A program made the translations under genes and the position numbers. Below, piece by piece: positions 34,815-42,585 of a DNA stretch of 47,648 nt. Within the stretch, counting starts at the first letter, position 1. Each line of letters begins with the position of its first letter. Source of the stretch: Candidatus Heimdallarchaeota archaeon (lineage in GTDB: Archaea; Asgardarchaeota; Heimdallarchaeia; JABLTI01); assembly GCA_019056785.1 (NCBI GenBank), contig DXJV01000065.1, positions 1 to 47,648 on the forward strand, read 5' to 3'. The notes below the pieces were generated by a model that was not told the origin of the DNA, made no database searches, and was given only the letters and a program-made list of their open reading frames with translations.

Positions 34815-35552
34815 TCAGTCACTTTTACGAAAATACATCCAGTCAATTGCAATTGCATAAGCTAAGGCGATAAAGGGATCAATAGTTTCACTAACAACAA
34901 TCCGGAATTGATCCCGAAAAGCAAAGAGTTTTTTATCCACAGAAAGAAGGAGGTTTCCCCTTGAGTCAACCATTTGCCAGTTTGTTTTAAACCAGATCTG
35001 CTCATTAGGGATACCAATAAGATTCTTATGTGCATCATAAAGTTCCCATTTGCGTTTTAAAAAGGCATAACGGCCAACGATAGCACCCCGAAAAGGGCCG
35101 GTATGGTCGTAGATTTTAAAGGTTTTATCCTGAAAACCAAACAATTGTGGTGTACCAACAATCCTACCAACAAGATTGTTGTTGAAATCAAAAATTTCAA
35201 AATCTCCACCCCAACTTAAGACCTTCCCTCGAATTTCGCCCATTTTTTGCCCGGAAACATTATAAATAGTGTATTTAGGCCCCCAACTTAAAATTGCTTG
35301 TACAATTAAATACTCTCTATGTCTGAAGATAGGAATATTTTGTTGCCAAAAAGGTGGGAGAGATGGCTGCTTTTCCGGTGGTAATGTGTTATCAACTTTA
35401 GAAGCAAAAGCCTTTTTTCCCCTAGGGGTATCTATCGGTTCAGCATGAGTTTGAAAAGAATGGCAATGTTGACAGAAATAGTCATTGAAATCCTCTAAAA
35501 AATCAACTTGTTCTCCACAAAATTTACAAAAGCGTTTTTTTCGTTCGGGCAT
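34815..35552 (-). CDS. Zinc-ribbon protein with LURP-one/scramblase-like beta barrel
   Basis: The protein has 245 residues. The N-terminus is a zinc ribbon (FCKFCGEQVDFL...YFCQHCHSF), followed by a Pro/Lys linker. From about residue 68 comes a chain of short beta hairpins, each of the form of a charged strand, turn and 'G.I.G' strand: GPKYTIYNVSGQKMGEIRGK, FEIFDFNNNLVGRIVG, KTFKIYDHTG, KWELYDAHKNLIG, NWQMVDSRGNLLL. This matches the LURP-one-related/tubby-C-terminal-like fold shared with phospholipid scramblases. A single hydrophobic C-terminal stretch (IDPFIALAYAIAIDWMYF) mirrors the C-terminal helix of that fold. Bacterial and archaeal members have no settled function. Confidence 0.8.
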   Translation of the reverse strand: MPERKKRFCKFCGEQVDFLEDFNDYFCQHCHSFQTHAEPIDTPRGKKAFASKVDNTLPPEKQPSLPPFWQQNIPIFRHREYLIVQAILSWGPKYTIYNVSGQKMGEIRGKVLSWGGDFEIFDFNNNLVGRIVGTPQLFGFQDKTFKIYDHTGPFRGAIVGRYAFLKRKWELYDAHKNLIGIPNEQIWFKTNWQMVDSRGNLLLSVDKKLFAFRDQFRIVVSETIDPFIALAYAIAIDWMYFRKSD

Positions 35553-35755
35553 TCTTCAAGTACCTTGGAGTGTTTTTTTTCTTTCGAATAATTTCTGTGT
35601 AGAGGAGCTTTATATTTATAACCAAATGAAAAGTATAAAATGATAGAGTTCACGTTCTTTACTACAATTTATAAGAAAAGCCCTATAACTTTTTTACAGT
35701 AAGATAATTTTAAATATTTTAAAAGTAATTTTTCATTGATTCGAGGATTTTTGAA

Positions 35756-37216
35756 ATGACTTTTGATATCCGTCAGAAAACCGAGGAACCACAGCAAACT
35801 GGAACACTAAAGCGAATTGTAACTTTGGATATCTTACGAGGGATTGCCATTTTTGGGATGATCCTTGTGCATATCAGCTATAAACTTTATGACTCAAGTT
35901 ATTTGTTCGAGCGGATCGCAAATGGGGAAGGCTTCCCCTTTTACGTTTGGATATTAATTGTTATTCTCGGATATTTTGGCACATGGCATGGGTTTTTTTT
36001 ATTTATTTCAGCGATTGTTAACACTTACAGCTTCTCAAAGAAAGCAAGGAAACAAAAAGACCTTGGTAAATTGCTTCTCAAGAACACTATTGCTGGAACA
36101 CTTGTAATTGTTATTGGTTATCTAGTAGAAGGGCTTGGGTACTTTGGTTATTTTGGAACAGCCTTGCGAGAGGGGCAATGGAACACATTTCGAGCTTTTT
36201 CTGGCGAGAATTTTTGGATTCAAACACTTCAGATAATAGGCTTTGCATTGATCATTAATGGTGTTGTTCAGTACCTGCTCTTTCGAAAAGGGGGCGTAGA
36301 AAAAGATCGCCGGAATATTATTATTTATGCTGTATTAACAATTTTTGTTCTCACAATCACACCATTAATCAATTTTGGAATTGCCAATCTTGGATTTTGG
36401 CAAGAGGTGCCCGGACGAAATTGGCCAGACATTTTTTTTGTAGATAAGAATCGGACTGCAGCTGCTTGGTTCCTTACACTACTAGCCGGACCAAAAGCGC
36501 CCATCTTTCCTTACCTTGCCAGTGCATTTTTAGGCGGCATTATTGGAATTTTTCTAAGTAATCCCAAACCAAAAATGCGCTGGCTTACCTGGTTCAGTCT
36601 TGGTGGTATAGGGTTCATTATTCTCGGAGGGATTCTGATTGTTTTGAGTTTTACCACTAACTTTCGTGTTGATCCGAGAATTCCTTTTGCAGAAACTACT
36701 CTTCCCTTTTCAATTATTGAAGAACCACCAGCAATACCGACCTATATGATTCGACTGGGAGGGCAGATATGTCTAATAATGTTACTTTTACGAGTGATTG
36801 AGTTCCGTGGAAAAGGAGAAAAAATGGCAAACCGTCCAGTGATGAAATATTTCCGTCGTTGGTCATACCTCTCCCTGACACTCTATTCGCTACAAATACT
36901 TGAAATACTTCCAAGAGCATTTCTCAAAGCTTGCTTCTACGACACCGGTATTACCGAGATTGATTTCATGCATCATTACACAGTATCGAATATTGGTTAT
37001 CTCATTCTGATAATTGTCTTTATCCTTGTATTCTATGAAGCGATTATTTTCATCTTTTATCAAATTAAATTCATTGGTACTCTCGAGTGGTTGTTTGTTA
37101 CGATACAGAACCTCGCATCGAAGATAAAGTCAGCAAAAATCAACCATTCACTATTAAATAATCAAGTGGAATGGGTGAATCTGACTCCAGAGCCGCCCTT
37201 TAAAGGACTTTCATGA
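35756..37216 (+). CDS. HGSNAT/DUF1624-like membrane acyltransferase, first of tandem pair
   Basis: Polytopic membrane protein of 486 residues with about ten to eleven helices. The domain starts with IVTLDILRGIAIFGMILVHISY, the counterpart of the 'DxxRGxxxxxM' block in heparan-alpha-glucosaminide acetyltransferases and YeiB-like proteins, followed by GTWHGFFLFISAIVNTYSF. LYSLQILEILPRAFL near residue 380 is the second conserved segment. A hydrophilic C-terminal 45 residues follows the last helix. It stands directly upstream of a close paralogue (67 bases between stop and start), so the pair is probably co-transcribed. The acyl acceptor is unknown; surface glycans are a possibility. Confidence 0.78.
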   Translation: MTFDIRQKTEEPQQTGTLKRIVTLDILRGIAIFGMILVHISYKLYDSSYLFERIANGEGFPFYVWILIVILGYFGTWHGFFLFISAIVNTYSFSKKARKQKDLGKLLLKNTIAGTLVIVIGYLVEGLGYFGYFGTALREGQWNTFRAFSGENFWIQTLQIIGFALIINGVVQYLLFRKGGVEKDRRNIIIYAVLTIFVLTITPLINFGIANLGFWQEVPGRNWPDIFFVDKNRTAAAWFLTLLAGPKAPIFPYLASAFLGGIIGIFLSNPKPKMRWLTWFSLGGIGFIILGGILIVLSFTTNFRVDPRIPFAETTLPFSIIEEPPAIPTYMIRLGGQICLIMLLLRVIEFRGKGEKMANRPVMKYFRRWSYLSLTLYSLQILEILPRAFLKACFYDTGITEIDFMHHYTVSNIGYLILIIVFILVFYEAIIFIFYQIKFIGTLEWLFVTIQNLASKIKSAKINHSLLNNQVEWVNLTPEPPFKGLS

Positions 37217-37283
37217 GAAAAAAGTGTGAAAAAGAATCTTTTCGAGCGCAATTATTATAAATTTTAATTCATTTTGCTTGGTC

Positions 37284-38660
37284 ATGAAAAGAATTACTTC
37301 TATGGACTTTGCTAGAGGAATAGCAGTCTTTGGTATGACGATCTTTCATGCTTATTTTATATCTTGGACCTTTTTTGGCACAGGAGACCTTGGTTCACTC
37401 ACTTGGGAATATCCCTTCGCCTTTTTATTTTTCATTTTTGGGCACTGGCGAGGGTTTTTCCTGATTATTTCTGCTGTGGTACATTTTTATTCGATGGGGC
37501 AAGGATATAAAAAAGGCATGGAACCAGGCAAAATACTATTGAAACAGTTTGTTTATGCGGCCATCATTTGGGGTTTAGGAGCACTCTACAATGCCTTCTT
37601 GAACCCCTGGGGGCTGTTAGACCACCTCTTTAGGGCTGGCACCATCGATTGGAGCATTGCCAGAAGTTTTGTTTATTTCAGTGAGGTATTACAAAATATT
37701 GCTGTTGGTGTCTTTTTTGCAGGCATAATCTTTTACTTCTTAACTAAAAAAGACAACATGACTAAAGTTGTTCGGAATGTTGTTATTCTTGGAGTGACCG
37801 CTGTTATCATCATTCTCATTTCTCCTGGAATTCAAAAAGGGCTCTCACTTGCACTTGATAACACTGGCGCAACAGACATCACTCAAATGAATCCCTGGGC
37901 AACAACCAACATTCACCCCTTCCTTCAATATTTTTTCATACAGATTGCTGGGCGTGAAGCACCAATGTTTCCAATGTTGGCATCTTCTTTTGTAGGAATG
38001 ATAATCGGTTATCTCCTCATTCAAGAAAAACCACCAAAGAAAATGTTCAAAATAGGCTACTTTACCAGTCTTGGTTTATTCCTTTTTGGCGGAGCATGGT
38101 TTGGATTAGTCGACATAACTGCTATGAAGAAACCAGTTTTTGAGGTGCTGGTCTTTCAACACGTTCATCCAACCTGGTTTGCATTGGCAAATACTGGGCT
38201 GGAATTGGCAGCCTTGCTTCTTTTACTCCAAAAAGTCGAGTTTAATCCAAAAATAAACTTGGACCGGTGGCTTTACCGCTCGAGGTGGTTCAGACGTTGG
38301 GGGATTATTGCCTTAACAGTCTATATGTTTCAAGTATTAGTCTTTGTTCCTGCGCTTCTCTTATCGAAAATACCCCAATTGCCTGATTTCACGCAATATT
38401 ATCCTGCGTCTTTTTTAGGCTCAACATTACTTGCATTGGTATTTTATTTGCTCTGGGAAGGACTCATACGGCTTTGGGAACTTGGACGATTTATTCTGAC
38501 ACCAGAATGGCTTCTCATTTACCTCAACTTCTTTACCGGTGGGAAGAAAGTGCATCATCGCGATCCACTGCGGGTTCGTGAAAAACTCTATAACGTAGAA
38601 CCGGTTATGTTTGTGGAGCTAGAGACTACTGATTTGACAGAACCAACAAACCCTGAATAG
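37284..38660 (+). CDS. HGSNAT/DUF1624-like membrane acyltransferase, second of tandem pair
   Basis: Membrane protein of 458 residues, clearly paralogous to the upstream gene. It opens with ITSMDFARGIAVFGMTIFHAY, then GHWRGFFLIISAVVHFYSMG, FPMLASSFVGMIIGYLLIQ and ALTVYMFQVLVFVPAL at the same relative positions. The charged C-terminal tail (GGKKVHHRDPLRVREKLYN) is cytoplasmic or extracellular and differs from its neighbour. ATG 37284 is used (a TTG lies two codons earlier); no clear ribosome site is present. A strong hairpin (38674-38700) ends the unit. Tandem duplication and divergence suggest two acceptors or a heterodimer. Confidence 0.78.
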   Translation: MKRITSMDFARGIAVFGMTIFHAYFISWTFFGTGDLGSLTWEYPFAFLFFIFGHWRGFFLIISAVVHFYSMGQGYKKGMEPGKILLKQFVYAAIIWGLGALYNAFLNPWGLLDHLFRAGTIDWSIARSFVYFSEVLQNIAVGVFFAGIIFYFLTKKDNMTKVVRNVVILGVTAVIIILISPGIQKGLSLALDNTGATDITQMNPWATTNIHPFLQYFFIQIAGREAPMFPMLASSFVGMIIGYLLIQEKPPKKMFKIGYFTSLGLFLFGGAWFGLVDITAMKKPVFEVLVFQHVHPTWFALANTGLELAALLLLLQKVEFNPKINLDRWLYRSRWFRRWGIIALTVYMFQVLVFVPALLLSKIPQLPDFTQYYPASFLGSTLLALVFYLLWEGLIRLWELGRFILTPEWLLIYLNFFTGGKKVHHRDPLRVREKLYNVEPVMFVELETTDLTEPTNPE

Positions 38661-38673
38661 ATTCTGATTAAAT

Positions 38674-38700
38674 ACAAAGGGAGAGTCTCTCTCCTTTTGT
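38674..38700 (+). terminator. Twelve-pair hairpin after the acyltransferase pair
   Basis: ACAAAGGGAGAG (38674-38685) pairs with CTCTCCTTTTGT (38689-38700) around a three-base loop, one pair being G-U. It follows the stop codon by 13 bases. Only a short T run comes later, so it may stabilise the 3' end or mark termination. Confidence 0.5.
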
Positions 38701-38889
38701 AAAACATTTTATTGAAATAATTTTTATGCTGTAAACCTAATGTTCTACTCGAGTGAGAAAAAGCCGAATTAGTACTCTCACTAAAATCATTTCAAAAAGG
38801 TTAGAAATTATTACCAGATTTATGGGTAATAGGACTAGTCTTAAATAAGAAGAGTTGTGTAAATACAAGCCGGATTTGGAGGAATTACT

Positions 38890-39975
38890 ATGCAAGGACC
38901 TCGAGAGAAACAAAACAGCAAAAAGAAAAAAATCGTTGGCATCCCTCGAGGATTGATCTTCTACCACTATCCAGAGCTTTTTAAAACGTTTTTCGAACAG
39001 TTAGGAGCGAAAGTTGTTCTTTCAAAACCGAGCACGCAGAAGCTCTTGCGGAATGGCTTGAAGGTTTCCTCCGACGAAGAATGCTTTTCTTGTAAGGTTT
39101 TTTATGGACATATTATCGACTTGAAAAACCAGGTTGACTTTCTTTTTTTGCCCCAATTTCATGGCAATCACAAATTTCTCGTTAAATGCCCCAAATTTAT
39201 TGGTTTACCGGATGTCATTAGAGCCATTTTTACGGATCTTCCAGAAATTATTGGAGGGTATCATTCCAGGACAAAGAAGCATCACCACATTCCACATTTA
39301 TTCTGGCTCTTCTTTAAAGCAGGATGGAAAATTACGAAAAACCCCTTCAAAATCCTGATGGCTATCGCAAAAGCTCGTAAAAAACACCAACAATTTAAGC
39401 AGAAACAAATTTGGTCTCGAGAAAAACTCGAAGCATGGGAAAACAAAGCCTTTTCAGGGGACGGCCCAGAAAAAGTAAAAGTTGCTTTGCTTGGTCATTC
39501 GTATGTTATAAATGACCCTGTTCTTTCTTTCAATACATTAAAGAAACTCCGAGAAATGGATGTCGAAGTTGTCTCTTCAGAACAAATCCCTGAAGAGATT
39601 ATCAACGAACAGATGAAGAAATTGCATAGCACTCTTTATTTTGAGGAAGAACGAAAAATTGTAGGTACGGCATTATACTTTTTGGAAAGTGGCACAATTG
39701 ATGGGCTCTTGCAACTTATCCCCTTTCCTTGTGGGCCATCTGCCATCTCAAGTGAAATTGTTTTACACCACGCAAAAAAAAGGCCTGAATTTCCTGTTAT
39801 TCAACTCGTCGTTGATGATAATACCGGCGAGGCAGGCTTCTTGACAAGATTGGAAGCTTTTGTTATGACTATGAAACGTAAGAAATTCTTGAAATTTAAA
39901 AAAGGCTTGAGCACAGAACAGCTAACTTTACTCGCAAGTAAAACGAGTGAAGAATCAGCTGTCAAAGCACAATAA
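38890..39975 (+). CDS. 2-hydroxyacyl-CoA dehydratase-like protein (COG3580/DUF2229 type)
   Basis: The protein has 361 residues. It begins KKKIVGIPRGLIFYHYPELF, the DUF2229-type lead that in bacteria is part of a giant activase-linked polypeptide. Cysteines likely to hold an iron-sulfur cluster are in SDEECFSCKVFYGHI (near residues 63-66) and FPCGPSAIS. The C-terminal block TRLEAFVMTMKRKKF is shared with the next gene, pointing to a common fold. GGAGG lies about eight bases before ATG 38890. It is first in a three-gene operon (the next start codon is 37 bases past its stop). Probable partner of the second protein as a heterodimer that receives electrons from the ATP-driven activase; the substrate is unknown. 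Confidence 0.85.
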   Translation: MQGPREKQNSKKKKIVGIPRGLIFYHYPELFKTFFEQLGAKVVLSKPSTQKLLRNGLKVSSDEECFSCKVFYGHIIDLKNQVDFLFLPQFHGNHKFLVKCPKFIGLPDVIRAIFTDLPEIIGGYHSRTKKHHHIPHLFWLFFKAGWKITKNPFKILMAIAKARKKHQQFKQKQIWSREKLEAWENKAFSGDGPEKVKVALLGHSYVINDPVLSFNTLKKLREMDVEVVSSEQIPEEIINEQMKKLHSTLYFEEERKIVGTALYFLESGTIDGLLQLIPFPCGPSAISSEIVLHHAKKRPEFPVIQLVVDDNTGEAGFLTRLEAFVMTMKRKKFLKFKKGLSTEQLTLLASKTSEESAVKAQ

Positions 39976-40012
39976 CCACTAAGAAAAAAAGCAATAGTTG
40001 AGGAGTGAAAAA

Positions 40013-41107
40013 ATGATCACCTACCCCCCATTTGGTCCTTCCGGGTATGTTTTTCTTGCAGGGTTAAAAGATATTGGTCGAGAAGATGTGCTTCACTTAT
40101 CACGACCGACGAAAAAGATGATTGCTCTTGGTGTTGCCCACAGCCCAGAAACAATTTGCACACCTTTGAAATATTGCGTTGGGGCTCTTGCGACAGGAGT
40201 GGAAATGGGGGCAACTGAAATTGCTTTCCCCTCTGGAATGGGAACATGCAGATTTAGTATGTACTATGAGCTCATTCGTCTGATTTTTGAAGACATGGGT
40301 TATGATGACATTGTCTTCCACACATTTGATTATCATCTTCCAATTGATCTTTTGAAACTCTTTAAAAACTTGAGTAAAAACAAATCGTATGCCGAAGTAG
40401 TAGCTGCCCTTCTGAGAGGAGGAATTCGCAACCGCTTGTTAGACCAAGTTGATGAGCAATTGAATTTCTATCGCGCTTTTGAAGTTGAAAAAGGGCGGAC
40501 AGAAGAAGTGGCAGAGGAATTTTATCAAGAAATTATAAACACCAGACGCTTTCAGGCGCTTTCACGTCTAAAGAAGAAAATCCCGAAAAAATTTCAAGAA
40601 ATAGAAGTTGATCTGCCTTCTGAGATTGTCCGTGTTGTTGTCGTTGGAGAGATTTATGCTGTCCTAGAACCTGGTATGAATCAAGATTTAAACAAGAGAA
40701 TAAATGAATTAAATGTTGCCGTAAAAACCGGTGTCACCCTCCGGAAATATACCGATATCGGGGCAAAAATCAATCCTTTCATAAAAGATCCTGTGAAAGA
40801 AGGTGCGAGAGCAGCTAAAAAGTATCTCCCTTATTACTGCGGTGGTGATGCACAACAAACGATTGGCGACCTCATCCTTTACAAGAAAAAAGGCTATGAT
40901 GGATTGATACAATTATATCCCTTTACATGTATGCCGGAGTTAATCGCGAAAGACATTCTCCCGAAAGTTTCGCAAGAATTTGATATGCCTAAATATTCCC
41001 TGGTTTTCGATGAAAAAGCAGAGGGGGCAGCAATCCAGACGCGACTGGAAGCTTTTATTAACATGCTAAAACGAAAAAGAATGGCAAAGAGCAAGGAGAA
41101 TAACTAA
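40013..41107 (+). CDS. 2-hydroxyacyl-CoA dehydratase-like protein (COG3581 type)
   Basis: The protein has 364 residues. Cysteine-containing blocks are SPETICTPLKYCVGALATG, GMGTCRFSMYYEL, KYLPYYCGGDAQQTIGD and YPFTCMPELIAKDIL, more than one [4Fe-4S] cluster needs. The C-terminal TRLEAFINMLKRKRM repeats the end of the upstream protein. It resembles the half of bacterial fused activase/dehydratase proteins assigned to COG3581, related to the double-cubane-cluster proteins. ATG 40013 follows GAGGAGTGA at a good distance; a TTG at 39998 would swallow that site. Its stop is directly followed by the activase start, so both are translated as one unit. Confidence 0.85.
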   Translation: MITYPPFGPSGYVFLAGLKDIGREDVLHLSRPTKKMIALGVAHSPETICTPLKYCVGALATGVEMGATEIAFPSGMGTCRFSMYYELIRLIFEDMGYDDIVFHTFDYHLPIDLLKLFKNLSKNKSYAEVVAALLRGGIRNRLLDQVDEQLNFYRAFEVEKGRTEEVAEEFYQEIINTRRFQALSRLKKKIPKKFQEIEVDLPSEIVRVVVVGEIYAVLEPGMNQDLNKRINELNVAVKTGVTLRKYTDIGAKINPFIKDPVKEGARAAKKYLPYYCGGDAQQTIGDLILYKKKGYDGLIQLYPFTCMPELIAKDILPKVSQEFDMPKYSLVFDEKAEGAAIQTRLEAFINMLKRKRMAKSKENN

Positions 41108-42106
41108 ATGACAGAGCAGTACTATTTAGGAATCGACATTGGGTCAATCACAGGAAAAGTGGCAATTATCAACCAAGACCATCAATTAATCGACAGGGTA
41201 TATTTACGAACAGAAGGACAACCAATTGTTTGTATTAAAAAAGCCTTGAAAGAAATCTTGGATCGACAAGGGGCACTTCCCATTGCAGGTGCAGCAACAA
41301 CGGGCTCTGGGAGAAAACTCATTCAAACAATTGTCGGGGCAGATATTGCTAGAGATGAAATCACTGCTCATGCTGTTGCCGCTATAGACTATTGCCCCGA
41401 AGTTCAAACAGTGATAGATATTGGCGGACAAGATAGCAAACTTATCTTGATACGCAATCAATTAGTTGTTGACTTTGCTATGAATAGTATTTGTGCTGCA
41501 GGAACCGGGTCATTTCTCGATAAGCTCGGAGATCAGCTTGGTGTAACAATTGATGAGTTTGGCAGCTGCGCGATTTGCTCGAGTAAACCAGCATCTATTT
41601 CTGGTCGATGCACTGTTTTTGCTGAGTCAGACATCATTACTAAGAAGAATTATGGCTATAAGAAAGAAGATATTTTAATGGGGCTCTGTTATCGCTTAGT
41701 GGAAAACTATAAAACAAATCTCGGTCGAGGGAAGAAAATTAAAAGTCCAATCCTATTTCAGGGTGGTGTTGCTAAAAATCAAGGAATTGTAAAAGCATTT
41801 TCTGAAATACTGGCTGAAGAATTGAATGGCGATCAATTGATTATTCCTGAAAATCACGATGTTATGGGGGCAATAGGCGCAGCAATCCTCGCACAAGAAG
41901 AAATGGAACTTCGACAAGTCCAAACAAAACGATTCACTTCTTCTTTTCTGGGCTGGGAAATTCCCAACATAGACTACCAGACCAGCAGCTTTCAATGCGA
42001 CCATTGTGAGAATCTATGTGAAATCTTGGAGATTATTCGAGAAGGGGAGGTTATTGGCCGCTGGGGTGGAAAATGCTCTCGCTGGGATATAAAACAAGAA
42101 CGATAA
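41108..42106 (+). CDS. ASKHA-family dehydratase activase (HgdC/BadF-like ATPase)
   Basis: ATPase of 332 residues that injects a low-potential electron into its partner at the cost of ATP. Phosphate loops GIDIGSITGKVAII and VIDIGGQDSKLI, adenosine motif LFQGGVAKNQGI. The two cysteines that bridge a [4Fe-4S] cluster in the homodimer are in MNSICAAGTGSFLD and SGRCTVFAESD. Unlike plain HgdC (about 260 aa) it has a C-terminal extension with a zinc-ribbon-like cysteine set (FQCDHCENLCEIL, GGKCSRWD). The AAGGAG before ATG 41108 lies in the end of the upstream gene, stop and start being adjacent. It completes the operon. Confidence 0.93.
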   Translation: MTEQYYLGIDIGSITGKVAIINQDHQLIDRVYLRTEGQPIVCIKKALKEILDRQGALPIAGAATTGSGRKLIQTIVGADIARDEITAHAVAAIDYCPEVQTVIDIGGQDSKLILIRNQLVVDFAMNSICAAGTGSFLDKLGDQLGVTIDEFGSCAICSSKPASISGRCTVFAESDIITKKNYGYKKEDILMGLCYRLVENYKTNLGRGKKIKSPILFQGGVAKNQGIVKAFSEILAEELNGDQLIIPENHDVMGAIGAAILAQEEMELRQVQTKRFTSSFLGWEIPNIDYQTSSFQCDHCENLCEILEIIREGEVIGRWGGKCSRWDIKQER

Positions 42107-42245
42107 TGGAAGATGCTACGATTACACATCAAATTACAAAATTTCCGAGAGCGGTTATATGAGTGAGATTTATTGAGAGAAAAGCTAATAAAAGGGTAAA
42201 AGGATTTTCGTTCAAATCTAGAGGATTTAACAAGAGGAAAAAACA

Positions 42246-42566
42246 ATGCCCTTTATCGATTTAAATACTATTCAAGAAAAAGAAGTTGTCCCAGGTTTTC
42301 ATGGAAAATTCATCTAAACAAAAAATAATGCGATTGTTTATTGGAAAATTGACGCCGGAAGCACACTTCCAGAACACCACCGCCCCCATGAACAAACAGT
42401 TAATCTACTATCGGGGGATTTTGAATTTACACTTGATGGTAAAACGAGAAAAATCCAGCCTGGAACCGCTGTTGTTGTCCCTTCTATTGCCCCATATTCT
42501 GGAACTGCAATTAGCGACTGCTTTATTATTGATATCTTCTATCCCCTACGTGAGGAGTACCGATAA
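42246..42566 (+). pseudogene. Cupin protein with an in-frame TAA at codon 24
   Basis: From ATG 42246, preceded by GAGG at about nine bases, the frame reads MPFIDLNTIQEKEVVPGFHG to KFI, then TAA (42315-42317), then continues in the same frame as TKNNAIVYWKIDAGSTLPEH, the cupin metal motif PEHHRPHEQTVNLLSGDFEF, and PGTAVVVPSIAPYSG, ending FYPLREEYR at a second stop. The product would be 105 to 106 residues, a normal small cupin of the GDFEFTLDG type. There is no alternative start between the stop and motif 1. It could be a fresh nonsense mutation, a base error, or readthrough. Confidence 0.8.
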
Positions 42567-42585
42567 CAGGAAGACGAGTGGTTTC

